Assembly: GCF_000622895.1 (NCBI RefSeq)
Contig: NZ_AVCC01000002.1
Location: 1-64,000 of the forward strand
DNA length: 64,000 bases
Source: Herminiimonas sp. CN
GTDB lineage: Bacteria; Pseudomonadota; Gammaproteobacteria; Burkholderiales; Burkholderiaceae_D
Direction: 5' to 3'
In this document: in pieces, positions 52,096 through 61,291 of the stretch
How the letters are laid out: every line of letters begins with the position of its first letter
Position numbering within the stretch: position 1 is the first letter of the stretch
The notes under the pieces: generated by a model
The model's database searches: none
Seen by the model: the letters and a program-made list of their open reading frames with translations, nothing else
Told to the model about the DNA's origin: nothing
Translations under genes and position numbers: made by a program

Positions 52096-53171
52096 AAATT
52101 CAGCACATCGCCATCCTTGACCACGTATTCCTTGCCCTCGGCGCGCATCTTGCCGGCTTCCTTGGCGCCGGCCTCGCCCTTGTAGCCGATGAAGTCGTCA
52201 AACGCGATGGTCTGGGCGCGGATGAAGCCGCGCTCGAAGTCGGTGTGGATCACGCCGGCTGCCTGCGGCGCAGTGTCGCCGACGTGGATGGTCCAGGCGC
52301 GCACTTCCTTGACGCCGGCGGTGAAGTAGGTCTGCAGGCCGAGCAGCTTGTAGGCGGCGCGGATCAGGCGATCCAGGCCCGGCTCTTCCATCCCCATGTC
52401 GGCCAGGAATTCGGCCTTGTCGGCTTCGTCCAGGTCGGCGATCTCGGATTCGATCGAGGCGCAGATGGCGACGATCGGCGCGTTCTGCGATGCTGCATAG
52501 GCAGTCAGCTGGTCCAGCAGCGGGTTGTCGGTGAAGCCGGTGTCGGACACGTTGGCGACATACATCGCCGGCTTGGCGGTAATCAGGCACAGCGGCTTGA
52601 TCAGCAGCATTTCCTCCGCGTCCAGCCCCATGGCGCGCACCGGTTCGGCTTCGTTCAGGTGCGGCATGATGCGTTCCAGCAGTTCGACCAGTTTGGCGGC
52701 ATCCTTGTCGCCGGAGCGGGCTTTCTTGTTTTCGCGATGGATGGCTTTCTCGACCGTGCCCATGTCGGCCAGCGCCAGCTCGGTCTGGATCACTGCGATG
52801 TCGTCCAGCGGGCTGATCTTGCCGGCGACGTGGATCACATTGTCGTCCTCGAAGCAGCGCACCACGTTGACGATCGCGTCGGTCTCGCGGATGTGCGCGA
52901 GGAACTGGTTGCCCAGCCCTTCGCCCTTGGATGCGCCCGCCACCAGGCCGGCGATGTCGACGAACTCGACGATCGCGTTTTGCACCCGTTCCGGCTTGAC
53001 GATCGCCGACAGCGCGGCCAGGCGCGGATCAGGCACTTCGACGACGCCGACGTTCGGTTCGATGGTGCAAAACGGATAGTTCTCGGCCGGAATGCCGGCT
53101 TTGGTAAGCGCGTTGAAGAGGGTGGATTTGCCGACGTTAGGCAGACCGACGATGCCGCATTGGAGACTCAT
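52080..53171 (-). CDS. ychF: Ribosome-associated ATPase YchF (Obg family)
   Basis: The 363-residue protein has G1 [16 protein letters not shown]3 [20 protein letters not shown], the altered G4 NVSDTGF region typical of ATP-preferring YchF, a coiled-coil insertion, and the C-terminal TGS domain ([31 protein letters not shown]). It interacts with ribosomes and stress responses. The gene is intact, but its last few codons come from island 2; the ancestral end lies 28 kb away at 23.78 kb. Confidence 0.95.
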   Translation of the reverse strand: MSLQCGIVGLPNVGKSTLFNALTKAGIPAENYPFCTIEPNVGVVEVPDPRLAALSAIVKPERVQNAIVEFVDIAGLVAGASKGEGLGNQFLAHIRETDAIVNVVRCFEDDNVIHVAGKISPLDDIAVIQTELALADMGTVEKAIHRENKKARSGDKDAAKLVELLERIMPHLNEAEPVRAMGLDAEEMLLIKPLCLITAKPAMYVANVSDTGFTDNPLLDQLTAYAASQNAPIVAICASIESEIADLDEADKAEFLADMGMEEPGLDRLIRAAYKLLGLQTYFTAGVKEVRAWTIHVGDTAPQAAGVIHTDFERGFIRAQTIAFDDFIGYKGEAGAKEAGKMRAEGKEYVVKDGDVLNFLFNV

Positions 53172-53261
53172 GGTGTGTGCTTTGCAATGGATTTGAATTA
53201 ACCGGCTATTTTACCGGATGCGGGTGGCCAACTGATTTATCGGGTGATTACTGCTGAAGCT

Positions 53262-53479
53262 TCAAGCAGATTTGGCGAACCGGACCCGCACCGCCAGGCC
53301 CGCGCCGCCCTCCCGGTTCGGCAAACCGGCGGCCAGTTCGATGCCGGCATGGCGGCGCAGCAGCGGGCATCCGCCGCGCGCCCGTCCTGCGCCCTGTCGA
53401 CGCTGAAGCCGGCATTGGTCAGACCTTGCCTGGCCGCCTCGCCGATCATGGAACCGTCTTCCGCCAGTGAAATTTTCAT
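53262..53479 (-). pseudogene. Remnant of a response regulator-sensor kinase pair fused by deletion
   Basis: From ATG 53479 the frame reads KISLAEDGSMIGEAARQGL, NAGFSVDRAQDGRAAD, the first about 37 residues of an OmpR-type response regulator. It then loses similarity. In another frame just before 53262 a tail reading LPNREGGAGLAVRVRFAK resembles the C-terminus of a QseC/PmrB-type histidine kinase. The simplest reading is an internal deletion of most of both genes. The aspartate pocket looks incomplete (EDG where EDD is usual). It lies beside mgtA, a gene often under two-component control. Confidence 0.6.
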
Positions 53480-54127
53480 GGCTTGCGCTGTGCCCAGGGG
53501 GCAGAAATCCGGTGTTCCTGCAATACTCTAATATAGTATTTTTGTTGCCGCAGCAAATGCAAGCGGAAAAATGTGAATTTTGTGCGTTTTGCATGGAGTA
53601 TATGTTTCGCGTCATTTGGCAAGACTTCAGGCAAGCGTTCCTGCCGGATGATGTGCAGTGCTGTCATTCTTGCCTGCTTTACCCGATTTGCCGCATCGAT
53701 AGCGCCGCGGCCCTGCGCGCCGCCAGCGTCGCCCTGACTGGCCGGCTGCCCATGCATGAAAATTTTCGATCGGAATGGACAATCGATATGAATAGGCGTA
53801 TCTTTCGCCAATCTTTTTTTCGTGGAGTCCCTACGTGGACAGTGGTTCTTGTAGTCGATCAGTGATCGATTCTTCACGGTAAGGTCAACGCCCGCATTTT
53901 CAGCCGCTGCCCTTGCCGTTTTGGCGGGGAGCGGCATTTGCCGGATCATTCGGTTCGACATTTTCCCTCTTTCCTCATTTTTTGCGATGCATGTCGCATC
54001 CAGCGATCGCTTGTCATATTCCGCGTGTAGCGTGATGTGGCGATCTATCGTATTGGCCGGCGGCATGCGCCGCAACTGATTCTAATTTGAACTGGCGCGC
54101 TGCTGCGCGCCTTGCAGGGGGAAGTGC
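53480..54127. other. 648-bp region between two-component remnant and mgtA, no gene identified
   Basis: Open frames of up to 199 codons exist on both strands but show no family likeness, no strong ribosome sites and compositional bias unlike the neighbours. It probably contains the mgtA promoter and leader. I could not identify an M-box or other riboswitch. Confidence 0.5.
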
Positions 54128-56839
54128 ATGGGTTTCGATTTTTTCAAGCTGCGCCTGTTGGCATTCATCCAAAAAGGGCTGTCGGCCCGGCGCTACCAAA
54201 AAACCGCGCTGCTCGACCTGCTGCGCGGCACCGCTGTCGGCAAGAAAATGCCGGAGCAGCTGGCCGAGCAGATGGTGGCGCTGTCGCGCATGGCACCGGC
54301 GGCGGTACTGGGCCGGCTGGAGGCCGGCGAAGACGGCTTGAGCGAGGAGCAGGTCGAGGTCAGGCGCGAACAACTCGGCCTGAACGAAGTCGAGCACGAA
54401 AAGCCGATGCCGTGGTGGGTCCATCTGTGGCTGTGCTACCGCAACCCGTTTAACATCCTGCTGACCCTGCTGGCGCTGATTTCCTATCTGACCGAAGACA
54501 TGAAGGCGGCGGTGGTGATCGGCACCATGGTGGTGGTGTCGACGATTCTGCGCTTCGTGCAGGAAAAGCGCTCGAACAGCGCGGCCGACAAGCTCAAGGA
54601 AATGGTCAGCAATACCGCCACCGTAGTGCGCCGCGTTGCAGACTCCTCCGGCAAGGTGGAAGTGCCGATCAAGCAGCTGGTGCCGGGCGACTTGGTGGTG
54701 CTGTCGGCAGGCGACATGATCCCGGCCGATCTGCGTCTGCTCGGCGCCAAGGATCTGTTCATCAGCCAGGCCGCGCTGACCGGCGAATCGCTGCCGGTGG
54801 AGAAGTATCCGGAGCAGCGCGGTGCCTTGTCCAGCAATCCGCTGGAGCTCGACAACCTGTGCTTCATGGGCACCAATGTGGTCAGCGGCGCCGCCACCGC
54901 GGTCGTGATCGGCACCGGCAACCGCACCTACTTCGGCGCGCTGGCCGAACGCGTGACGGCCGCCGACCGCACTCCGACCCAGTTCCAGAGCGGCGTCAAC
55001 AAGGTCAGCTGGGTGCTGATCCGCTTCATGTTCGTGATGGCGCCGCTGGTGCTGTTCATCAACGGCTTCACCAAGGGCGACTGGGTGGAGGCGGCGCTGT
55101 TCGCGCTCTCGATCGCGGTCGGCCTGACGCCCGAGATGCTGCCGATGATCGTGACTTCGACCCTGGCCAAGGGCGCGGTCATCCTCAGCCGCAAGAAAGT
55201 GGTGGTCAAGCGGCTCGATGCGATCCAGAACTTCGGCGCGATGGACATCCTGTGTACCGATAAGACCGGCACCCTGACCCAGGACAAGATCGTGCTGGCG
55301 CGCCATACCGACGTGTTCGGCGCGACCAGCCAGGAAGTGCTGGCGATGGCGTACCTGAACAGCTATTACCAGACCGGCCTGAAAAACCTGCTGGACGTGG
55401 CGGTGCTGGAGCATGGCGAACTGAACATCGAACTCGGCATCGCCAGCAACTACCGCAAGGTCGACGAAATTCCATTCGACTTCAATCGCCGCCGCATGTC
55501 GGTGGTGGTCAGCGAGCGCGAGGATCACCACGAACTGATCTGCAAGGGCGCACTGGAAGAAGTGCTGGCGGTCTGCACCCGGGTGCGTAACGGCAACCGG
55601 ATCGAGGCGCTGACGCCGCAGCTGCTGGCGCGCATTCGCGCCGTTACCGCCGAGCTGAATCAGGAGGGCTTGCGGGTGGTTGCGGTGGCCGGCAAGGAGC
55701 TGCCGCCGGCACGCGATGTGTATGGCGTGGCGGACGAGGGCGAGCTGACCCTGATCGGCTACATCGCCTTCCTCGATCCGCCGAAGGAAAGCACCGCGCC
55801 GGCGCTGAAAGCGCTGAAGGCCAACGGAGTCGAGGTCAAGGTGCTGACCGGCGACAACGATCTGGTCACGCTGCGGGTCTGCAAGGAAGTCGGCCTGGCG
55901 GTCAAGGGCGTACTGCTGGGCGCCGCCATCGAGGGCATGAGCGACGCCGAACTGTCGGCCGCCAGCGAAACCACCACCGTGTTCGCCAAGCTGACGCCGT
56001 CGCACAAGGAGCGCATCGTGCGGGTGTTGCGCGGCAACGGCCACGTGGTCGGCTTCATGGGCGACGGCATTAACGACGCGCCGGCGCTGCGCGCCGCCGA
56101 CATCGGCATCTCGGTCGATTCGGCGGTCGATATCGCCAAGGAGGCGGCCGACATCATCCTGCTGGAAAAGAGCCTGATGGTGCTGGAGGAGGGCGTGATC
56201 GAAGGCCGCAAGACCTTCGCCAACATGCTCAAGTACATCAAGATGACGGCCAGCTCGAACTTCGGCAACGTGTTCTCGGTGCTGGTGGCGTCGGCCTTCA
56301 TCCCGTTCCTGCCGATGCTGCCGCTGCATCTGCTGGTACAGAACCTGCTGTACGACATCTCGCAGATCACGATCCCATTCGACAACGTCGACGCGGAAGC
56401 GCTGAGCACGCCGCAGAAGTGGAATCCGGACGAACTGAGCCGCTTCATGGTGTTCTTCGGTCCGATCAGCTCGGTATTCGACATTGGCACCTTTGCCCTG
56501 ATGTGGTTCGTGTTCGGCGCCAATACGCCGGAGCACCAGACCCTGTTCCAGTCCGGCTGGTTCATCGAAGGCCTGCTGTCGCAGACGCTGATCGTGCACA
56601 TGATCCGCACCCGCAAGATCCCGTTCCTCCAGAGCCGCGCCGCCTGGCCGCTCTTGGCGATGACGCTGCTGATCGGATCGATCGGGATTTTCCTGCCGAT
56701 GGGGCCGCTGGCGCATTACTTCAAGCTGCAGGCGCTGCCGCTGAGTTACTTTCCGTGGCTGATCGCGATCCTGCTGTGCTATGTCGGGCTGACGCAGGCG
56801 ATGAAAGGCATCTATGCACGACGCTACGGCTGGCAATGA
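54128..56839 (+). CDS. mgtA: Magnesium-transporting P-type ATPase MgtA-like
   Basis: The 903-residue P3B-type ATPase has the TGES actuator motif (AALTGESLPVEKYP), the phosphorylation motif DKTGTLT with Asp378, nucleotide-binding KGALEEVL, hinge GDGINDAPALRAADIG, and about ten membrane helices. The N-terminal cytoplasmic region resembles MgtA/MgtB. It imports Mg2+ at the cytoplasmic membrane. The gene interrupts the usual ychF-pth adjacency seen in relatives, next to a decayed regulator pair. Confidence 0.93.
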   Translation: MGFDFFKLRLLAFIQKGLSARRYQKTALLDLLRGTAVGKKMPEQLAEQMVALSRMAPAAVLGRLEAGEDGLSEEQVEVRREQLGLNEVEHEKPMPWWVHLWLCYRNPFNILLTLLALISYLTEDMKAAVVIGTMVVVSTILRFVQEKRSNSAADKLKEMVSNTATVVRRVADSSGKVEVPIKQLVPGDLVVLSAGDMIPADLRLLGAKDLFISQAALTGESLPVEKYPEQRGALSSNPLELDNLCFMGTNVVSGAATAVVIGTGNRTYFGALAERVTAADRTPTQFQSGVNKVSWVLIRFMFVMAPLVLFINGFTKGDWVEAALFALSIAVGLTPEMLPMIVTSTLAKGAVILSRKKVVVKRLDAIQNFGAMDILCTDKTGTLTQDKIVLARHTDVFGATSQEVLAMAYLNSYYQTGLKNLLDVAVLEHGELNIELGIASNYRKVDEIPFDFNRRRMSVVVSEREDHHELICKGALEEVLAVCTRVRNGNRIEALTPQLLARIRAVTAELNQEGLRVVAVAGKELPPARDVYGVADEGELTLIGYIAFLDPPKESTAPALKALKANGVEVKVLTGDNDLVTLRVCKEVGLAVKGVLLGAAIEGMSDAELSAASETTTVFAKLTPSHKERIVRVLRGNGHVVGFMGDGINDAPALRAADIGISVDSAVDIAKEAADIILLEKSLMVLEEGVIEGRKTFANMLKYIKMTASSNFGNVFSVLVASAFIPFLPMLPLHLLVQNLLYDISQITIPFDNVDAEALSTPQKWNPDELSRFMVFFGPISSVFDIGTFALMWFVFGANTPEHQTLFQSGWFIEGLLSQTLIVHMIRTRKIPFLQSRAAWPLLAMTLLIGSIGIFLPMGPLAHYFKLQALPLSYFPWLIAILLCYVGLTQAMKGIYARRYGWQ

Positions 56840-56893
56840 TTGCCAGCACGGCTAGGCTCGCTGGCAGATCGGTGCTGCGCGCCTTGGAAGGCC

Positions 56894-57481
56894 TTACTTG
56901 ATGGTGTGCAGTTGCATGGTGGCCGCTTCGAATTTGCCTTCGCACAGCTGCGGGATGATGTCGATGCTGCGGGCGATGGCTTCGTCGATCAGCATCTGCT
57001 CGTCCTTGCGCGGCCGGTGCAGCACGAAATCGACCACCGCCTGCTGCAGGTTCAGCGCGCGCGGATGGCCGATGCCGATCCGCACGCGCCAGTAATCCTG
57101 GGTGCCGAGCGCGGCCGTGATGTCTTTCAGGCCGTTGTGGCCGCCGGACGAGCCGCCCTTCTTGAGCTTGGCCGCGCCCGGCGCAAGGTCGAGCTCGTCA
57201 TGCACCACCAGCACCTCGTCCGGCAGGATCTTGTAGAAGCGCGCCAGGGTGCCGACCGACTGGCCGGAACGGTTCATGAAGGTCTGCGGTTCCAGCAGCC
57301 AGACTTCCTGGCCGCCGATGCTGGTTTTTGCCACCAGTGCGTTGAAGCGGGATTCGCGCTGCAGCTTGCAGCGCGCCACTCCGTTGGCCAGGTTGTCGAC
57401 CAGCCAGAAGCCGGCGTTGTGGCGCGTTTGTTCGTATTCCGGCCCAGGGTTGCCGAGGCCGACGATGAGGCGGATGGACAT
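56894..57481 (-). CDS. pth: Peptidyl-tRNA hydrolase
   Basis: The 195-residue protein has the Pth signatures [24 protein letters not shown] (catalytic His in RHN), [12 protein letters not shown], and [30 protein letters not shown]. It recycles peptidyl-tRNA that drops off ribosomes and is essential. It lies downstream of rplY and prs on the same strand, as in most proteobacteria. Confidence 0.96.
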   Translation of the reverse strand: MSIRLIVGLGNPGPEYEQTRHNAGFWLVDNLANGVARCKLQRESRFNALVAKTSIGGQEVWLLEPQTFMNRSGQSVGTLARFYKILPDEVLVVHDELDLAPGAAKLKKGGSSGGHNGLKDITAALGTQDYWRVRIGIGHPRALNLQQAVVDFVLHRPRKDEQMLIDEAIARSIDIIPQLCEGKFEAATMQLHTIK

Positions 57482-57628
57482 GATGTGGTATCAAAGAAAA
57501 ACAGCGATTATAACGACAGCAGCTTGTTCGGGGCGGGTGCGCCGGATAGTGCGACTAGTATTTTAAAAGTTGCTTAATTTCATTGTGGAAGGTAATGTAT
57601 TTTTTGCCATCCCCCTTCATTCTGGCAA

Positions 57629-57661
57629 TAAAAAACCCGACCACTGAAAGGCGGGTTTTTT
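57629..57661 (-). terminator. Terminator downstream of rplY
   Basis: AAAAAACCCG, a 12-nt loop, CGGGTTTTTT is a stem with strong A and T tracts, placed 35 bp past the rplY stop and before pth. It may partially stop transcription from rplY. Confidence 0.75.
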
Positions 57662-57695
57662 GTCTCCGGCGCAAGCTGCCGGAGCGTGCAGCAGC

Positions 57696-58289
57696 TTAGG
57701 CTGCCGGTGTTTCGGCGCTGGCGGCGGCTGCGCCGGCAGGAATGGTGCCGGTAGCGATGGTTGGATTGTCGCCGTGCGCGATGGCAGTTACGCCTTCCGG
57801 CAAAGTGACGGACGACAGATGGATCGATTGACCGGCTTCCAGGGTGGCCAGATCGACCGCGATGAATTCAGGCAGTTGGCCTGGCAGGCAGGCAACTTCC
57901 AGTTCCGTCATGACGTGGCTGATGATGCCGCCGGACAGTTTGACCACTGGGGAAATGTCGGCATTGATGAAATGCAGCGGAACCTTGACGTGAATCTTCT
58001 GGTTCGGGTCGACGCGCTGGAAATCGGCATGCAGCACCAATTGCTTGAACGCGTGGACCTGGAAGTCGCGCAGCAGGACTTTTTCGACTTTGCCGTCGAT
58101 TTCCAGATCCAGGATCGAGGCGTGAAACGCTTCCTTTTTCAGCGCGTGGTACAGCGCATTGTGGTCCAGCGTGATGCTGACGGCCGGCTCGGTGCCGCCG
58201 TAGACGATACCAGGCGTCTGGCCGGAATTACGCAGGCGGCGGCTCGCTCCGGTCCCCTGCAAAGTGCGTTTGAATGCAATAACTTTCAT
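57696..58289 (-). CDS. rplY: 50S ribosomal protein L25/general stress protein Ctc
   Basis: The 197-residue protein has the L25 N-terminal domain ([25 protein letters not shown]) and the C-terminal TL5/CTC domain ([48 protein letters not shown]), ending in an Ala-rich tail. It binds 5S rRNA. It lies between prs and pth. Confidence 0.94.
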   Translation of the reverse strand: MKVIAFKRTLQGTGASRRLRNSGQTPGIVYGGTEPAVSITLDHNALYHALKKEAFHASILDLEIDGKVEKVLLRDFQVHAFKQLVLHADFQRVDPNQKIHVKVPLHFINADISPVVKLSGGIISHVMTELEVACLPGQLPEFIAVDLATLEAGQSIHLSSVTLPEGVTAIAHGDNPTIATGTIPAGAAAASAETPAA

Positions 58290-58447
58290 TTTGAAGCTCC
58301 AGATTATGCAAGGCAGTGCCTTGCGGTATAAATCCCCCGCGACCAGGGGATTTCAGGTGTGGGCACGGCATTTGCCATGCCCGGATACGGTATTGGCCCG
58401 TTTCGAACGGGCCGGATTTGATCTGCGGCCGGTCGCTTGTGCGCTGT

Positions 58448-59398
58448 CTATTCCATGAATAGCGACATCACCGAATCGCCCTTGGTGATGCGGCGGAAAG
58501 TTTCCGCCAGCAGCGCAGCGCTCGAGAGCTGACGGATCTTGCTGCAGGCCTTGGCCGCGTCCGACAGCGGGATGGTGTCGGTAACGACTACTTCATCGAT
58601 CGACGAGCTTGCGATGCGCTCGATGGCCGGGCCGGACAGCACCGCATGGGTGCAGTAGGCCAGCACTTTCTTGGCGCCGCGTGCCTTCAGCACTTCGGCC
58701 GCCTTGGTCAGCGTGCCTGCGGTATCGACCATGTCGTCCATGATCACGCAGTTGCGGCCTTCGACTTCGCCGATGATGTTCATGACTTCGGACACGTTGT
58801 GTTTCGGGCGGCGCTTGTCGATGATGGCGAGGTCGCAGTTGAGGCGCTTGGCCAATGCGCGGGCGCGCACCACGCCGCCGATGTCGGGCGACACCACCAG
58901 CAGGTCCTCGTAATTCTTCTTCACCAGGTCGCCCAGCAGGATCGGGGAGGCGTAGATGTTATCGACCGGGATGTCGAAGAAGCCCTGGATCTGATCCGCG
59001 TGCAAATCCATGATCAGGACCCGGTCGACGCCGGCTTGCTGCAGCATGTTGGCCACCACCTTGGCCGAAATCGCAACCCGCGCCGAGCGCGGGCGGCGAT
59101 CCTGGCGGGCGTAGCCGAAATACGGGATGGCGGCAGTGATGCGGCCGGCCGATGCGCGCTTCAACGCATCGACCATCAGGATCAGTTCCATCAGGTTGTC
59201 GTTGGTCGGCGCGCAGGTCGATTGCAGCACGAAGACATCCTTGCCGCGCACGTTTTCGTTGATCTCGACCATCACTTCGCCGTCGGAAAACTTGTCGACG
59301 TTGGCTTTGCCAAGGGAAAGGCCGAGCTGCTTGCATACGTCAACAGCGAGATCCGGCGTGGCGTTGCCGGCAAATACCATCAAGTTTTCGAGTGCCAT
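58448..59398 (-). CDS. prs: Ribose-phosphate pyrophosphokinase
   Basis: The 316-residue protein has [20 protein letters not shown], the ATP-binding [22 protein letters not shown], and the PRPP-binding loop [22 protein letters not shown]. It makes PRPP for nucleotide, histidine and tryptophan synthesis. It follows tRNA-Gln on the same strand. Confidence 0.96.
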   Translation of the reverse strand: MALENLMVFAGNATPDLAVDVCKQLGLSLGKANVDKFSDGEVMVEINENVRGKDVFVLQSTCAPTNDNLMELILMVDALKRASAGRITAAIPYFGYARQDRRPRSARVAISAKVVANMLQQAGVDRVLIMDLHADQIQGFFDIPVDNIYASPILLGDLVKKNYEDLLVVSPDIGGVVRARALAKRLNCDLAIIDKRRPKHNVSEVMNIIGEVEGRNCVIMDDMVDTAGTLTKAAEVLKARGAKKVLAYCTHAVLSGPAIERIASSSIDEVVVTDTIPLSDAAKACSKIRQLSSAALLAETFRRITKGDSVMSLFME

Positions 59399-59510
59399 GG
59401 GATGCCTGATTGCAGTCGTTAAAAGGATTAAAAGCCGCCGACGCAGGACTGGATCAGTCTTACGTCGGCGGCTTCTACACTATATGCGTATTTTGCTCTA
59501 TGTGACCTAC

Positions 59511-59587
59511 TGGCAGGGGAGGAAGGATTCGAACCTTCGAATGCTGGAATCAAAATCCAGTGCCTTAACCGACTTGGCGACTCCCCT
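59511..59587 (-). tRNA. tRNA-Gln (anticodon UUG)
   Basis: On the reverse strand, AGGGGAG pairs with CTCCCCT in the acceptor stem; a D-arm (GCCAAGTCGGTTAAGGC), an anticodon arm CTGGATTTTGATTCCAG with TTG, a T-arm GAAGGTTCGAATCCTTC and an encoded CCA are all present. It sits between ispE and prs, the conserved betaproteobacterial location. Confidence 0.95.
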
Positions 59588-59679
59588 ACACAACCGTTTG
59601 CTTGCCGTCTCACATGTGAATCTGCATGTGCAATCGCATTTGCAATATTCTTCATTGTATTTAACGTCAAACTAATTTT

Positions 59680-60552
59680 TTACTGCACTGCAAGCAAATC
59701 CGTCAGCGGATGTTGCGCGATCGCTTTAGCTTTCCATGCCTTCCAGTGCGGCGGTACCTGCTTCAGTACTTCGCTGGCCTGCTGCTCTTGTTCAACCGGG
59801 CAAAATACGCAGGAACCGGAGCCGGTCATTCTAGCATCTCCGAATTTTTTTAGCCACTCTATGGCGTTAAAAACTTCAGGAAACAGCCTGGTTGCTACCG
59901 CTTGCAGATCGTTTCTCCCAAAGTTATTTGGCGCTTTGGAAAAGTTCGATATTTTGACCAGATTTGTATCCCTTGTCAAATCTTTTGCGTTAAAGATTTC
60001 CGCGGTAGGAATCGACACGCCCGGTTCGATCACCAGATACCAGCAAGCGGGCGTTTCGATCGGGCTCAGTACTTCGCCCACGCCTTCGGCAAAGGCGTTT
60101 TGTCCGAACAGGAAAAACGGCACGTCGGCACCGAGTTGCAGGCCCAGCGCCATCAGTTCGACGCGGTTGAAGCCGGTACTCCACAGATGGTTCAGCGCCA
60201 TCAGGGTGGTGGCGGCGTCCGACGAGCCGCCGCCCAGACCACCGCCCATCGGCAAGCGTTTTTCCAGCGCGATGTTGGCGCCGGGCAGCGGCTTGCCGAG
60301 TTTTTTGCTGCCTGCTGCCTGCAGCAGGCGTGCCGCGCGCACGGTCAGGTCGGCGTCTTGCGGCACGCCTGGCAGTGCGCTGCTGCGCTCGATGCGGTCG
60401 TCGTCGCGCAACGCAAAATGCAGCGTGTCGCCGAAGTCGAGCAGCTGGAACGCGGTTTGCAGCAAATGGTAGCCGTCCGGACGGCGTCCGGTGACATGCA
60501 AAAACAGGTTCAGCTTGGCCGGGGCAGGGCAGTTGTTCAGTGTGCGGATCAT
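59680..60552 (-). CDS. ispE: 4-diphosphocytidyl-2-C-methyl-D-erythritol kinase
   Basis: The frame is longer, but ATG 60552 overlaps the lolB stop by 4 bp and gives a normal 290 residues. It has the substrate-binding [22 protein letters not shown] and GHMP ATP loop [19 protein letters not shown], and the third motif MTGSGSCVF. It phosphorylates CDP-methylerythritol in the MEP isoprenoid pathway. Confidence 0.95.
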   Translation of the reverse strand: MIRTLNNCPAPAKLNLFLHVTGRRPDGYHLLQTAFQLLDFGDTLHFALRDDDRIERSSALPGVPQDADLTVRAARLLQAAGSKKLGKPLPGANIALEKRLPMGGGLGGGSSDAATTLMALNHLWSTGFNRVELMALGLQLGADVPFFLFGQNAFAEGVGEVLSPIETPACWYLVIEPGVSIPTAEIFNAKDLTRDTNLVKISNFSKAPNNFGRNDLQAVATRLFPEVFNAIEWLKKFGDARMTGSGSCVFCPVEQEQQASEVLKQVPPHWKAWKAKAIAQHPLTDLLAVQ

Positions 60553-61184
60553 GGCAGCGGCTGCCAGTTGTCGATGACGATGCGAATCGCGATCTCGCCG
60601 GCCGCGGCGCTGCGACGCGCAAGGTCGATGCGTTTCGGATGGCCGGCTGCGCTGCCGGCCTGCTGCCAGGCCGGGTAGCGGATCTGCCAGCCGTCGGGCG
60701 TGCTGATCGGGTCGGCGCTGCCCGCAGCCGCGATGCGACGGCCGTGCGCATCGAGCGCATAGCCTTGCAGCCAGTTGCCCAGGTTGGCCACCGGCAGCGG
60801 CCAGCCTAGGGCGTCGGCGGCCAGCGCGTCGGCATCGGCGGCATTGCGCGCAGGCTGGCCGGGCTGGATCAGGGTGGCGCCTTGCGGCGTCAATTCGATG
60901 GTGGCGAGGGTTTGGCCGAGCGGCGAGTTCAGCGTGACGAGGGTGCGCGCAGCGGTTTGCGACCATGCAAAACTGCCATGCAGCGCTTCCTCCCGGTCGT
61001 TGCGCTGGTAGCGTACCGAGAGCCGGCCGTCGAGTTCGATGGCGGCGTGGTAGCGCCGGGCGGCAGCGCCGGCCACAGTGTTGTCCGGCAGGACGGGCGG
61101 ACTGGCGCAGCCGCCGAGCAGCAGTGCCGTCAGCAAGCCGGCCAGCGCACGCTGACGCACCGGGCTTCCGGATTTCTTTGGCAT
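60549..61184 (-). CDS. lolB: Outer-membrane lipoprotein LolB
   Basis: The start is ATG 61184 ([15 protein letters not shown]), giving 211 residues with a lipobox LLGGC. The mature part ([44 protein letters not shown]) follows the LolB family. LolB receives lipoproteins from LolA and inserts them into the outer membrane. It is coupled to ispE by a 4-bp overlap. Confidence 0.88.
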   Translation of the reverse strand: MPKKSGSPVRQRALAGLLTALLLGGCASPPVLPDNTVAGAAARRYHAAIELDGRLSVRYQRNDREEALHGSFAWSQTAARTLVTLNSPLGQTLATIELTPQGATLIQPGQPARNAADADALAADALGWPLPVANLGNWLQGYALDAHGRRIAAAGSADPISTPDGWQIRYPAWQQAGSAAGHPKRIDLARRSAAAGEIAIRIVIDNWQPLP

Positions 61185-61291
61185 GATTGTATTTTTATTA
61201 GGGTATGACAATAAATAATGCATTTCAATCATGGTTGAAGAGCGCTGTTGAAAAATACGGTACGCAGTATCTGTTTTTCATGAAAGCAGTG

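Noticed and set aside
53476-54075. A 199-codon open frame upstream of mgtA on the reverse strand
   Set aside because: No ribosome site, no family likeness, and mixed amino-acid composition with segments that look non-coding.
53480-54127. Possible magnesium-sensing leader (M-box type) before mgtA
   Set aside because: No matching conserved blocks could be found by eye; the region is left as unannotated leader.
54014-56836. A 940-codon open frame antisense to mgtA
   Set aside because: It is a GC-bias shadow of the mgtA coding strand; the translation is rich in His, Arg and Gln without domain resemblance, while mgtA has all its catalytic motifs.
59511-59587. tRNA-Gln as an attachment site for an island
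   Set aside because: The tRNA is complete, with normal flanking core genes, and no copy of its 3' end is seen near the islands; the islands use ychF instead.
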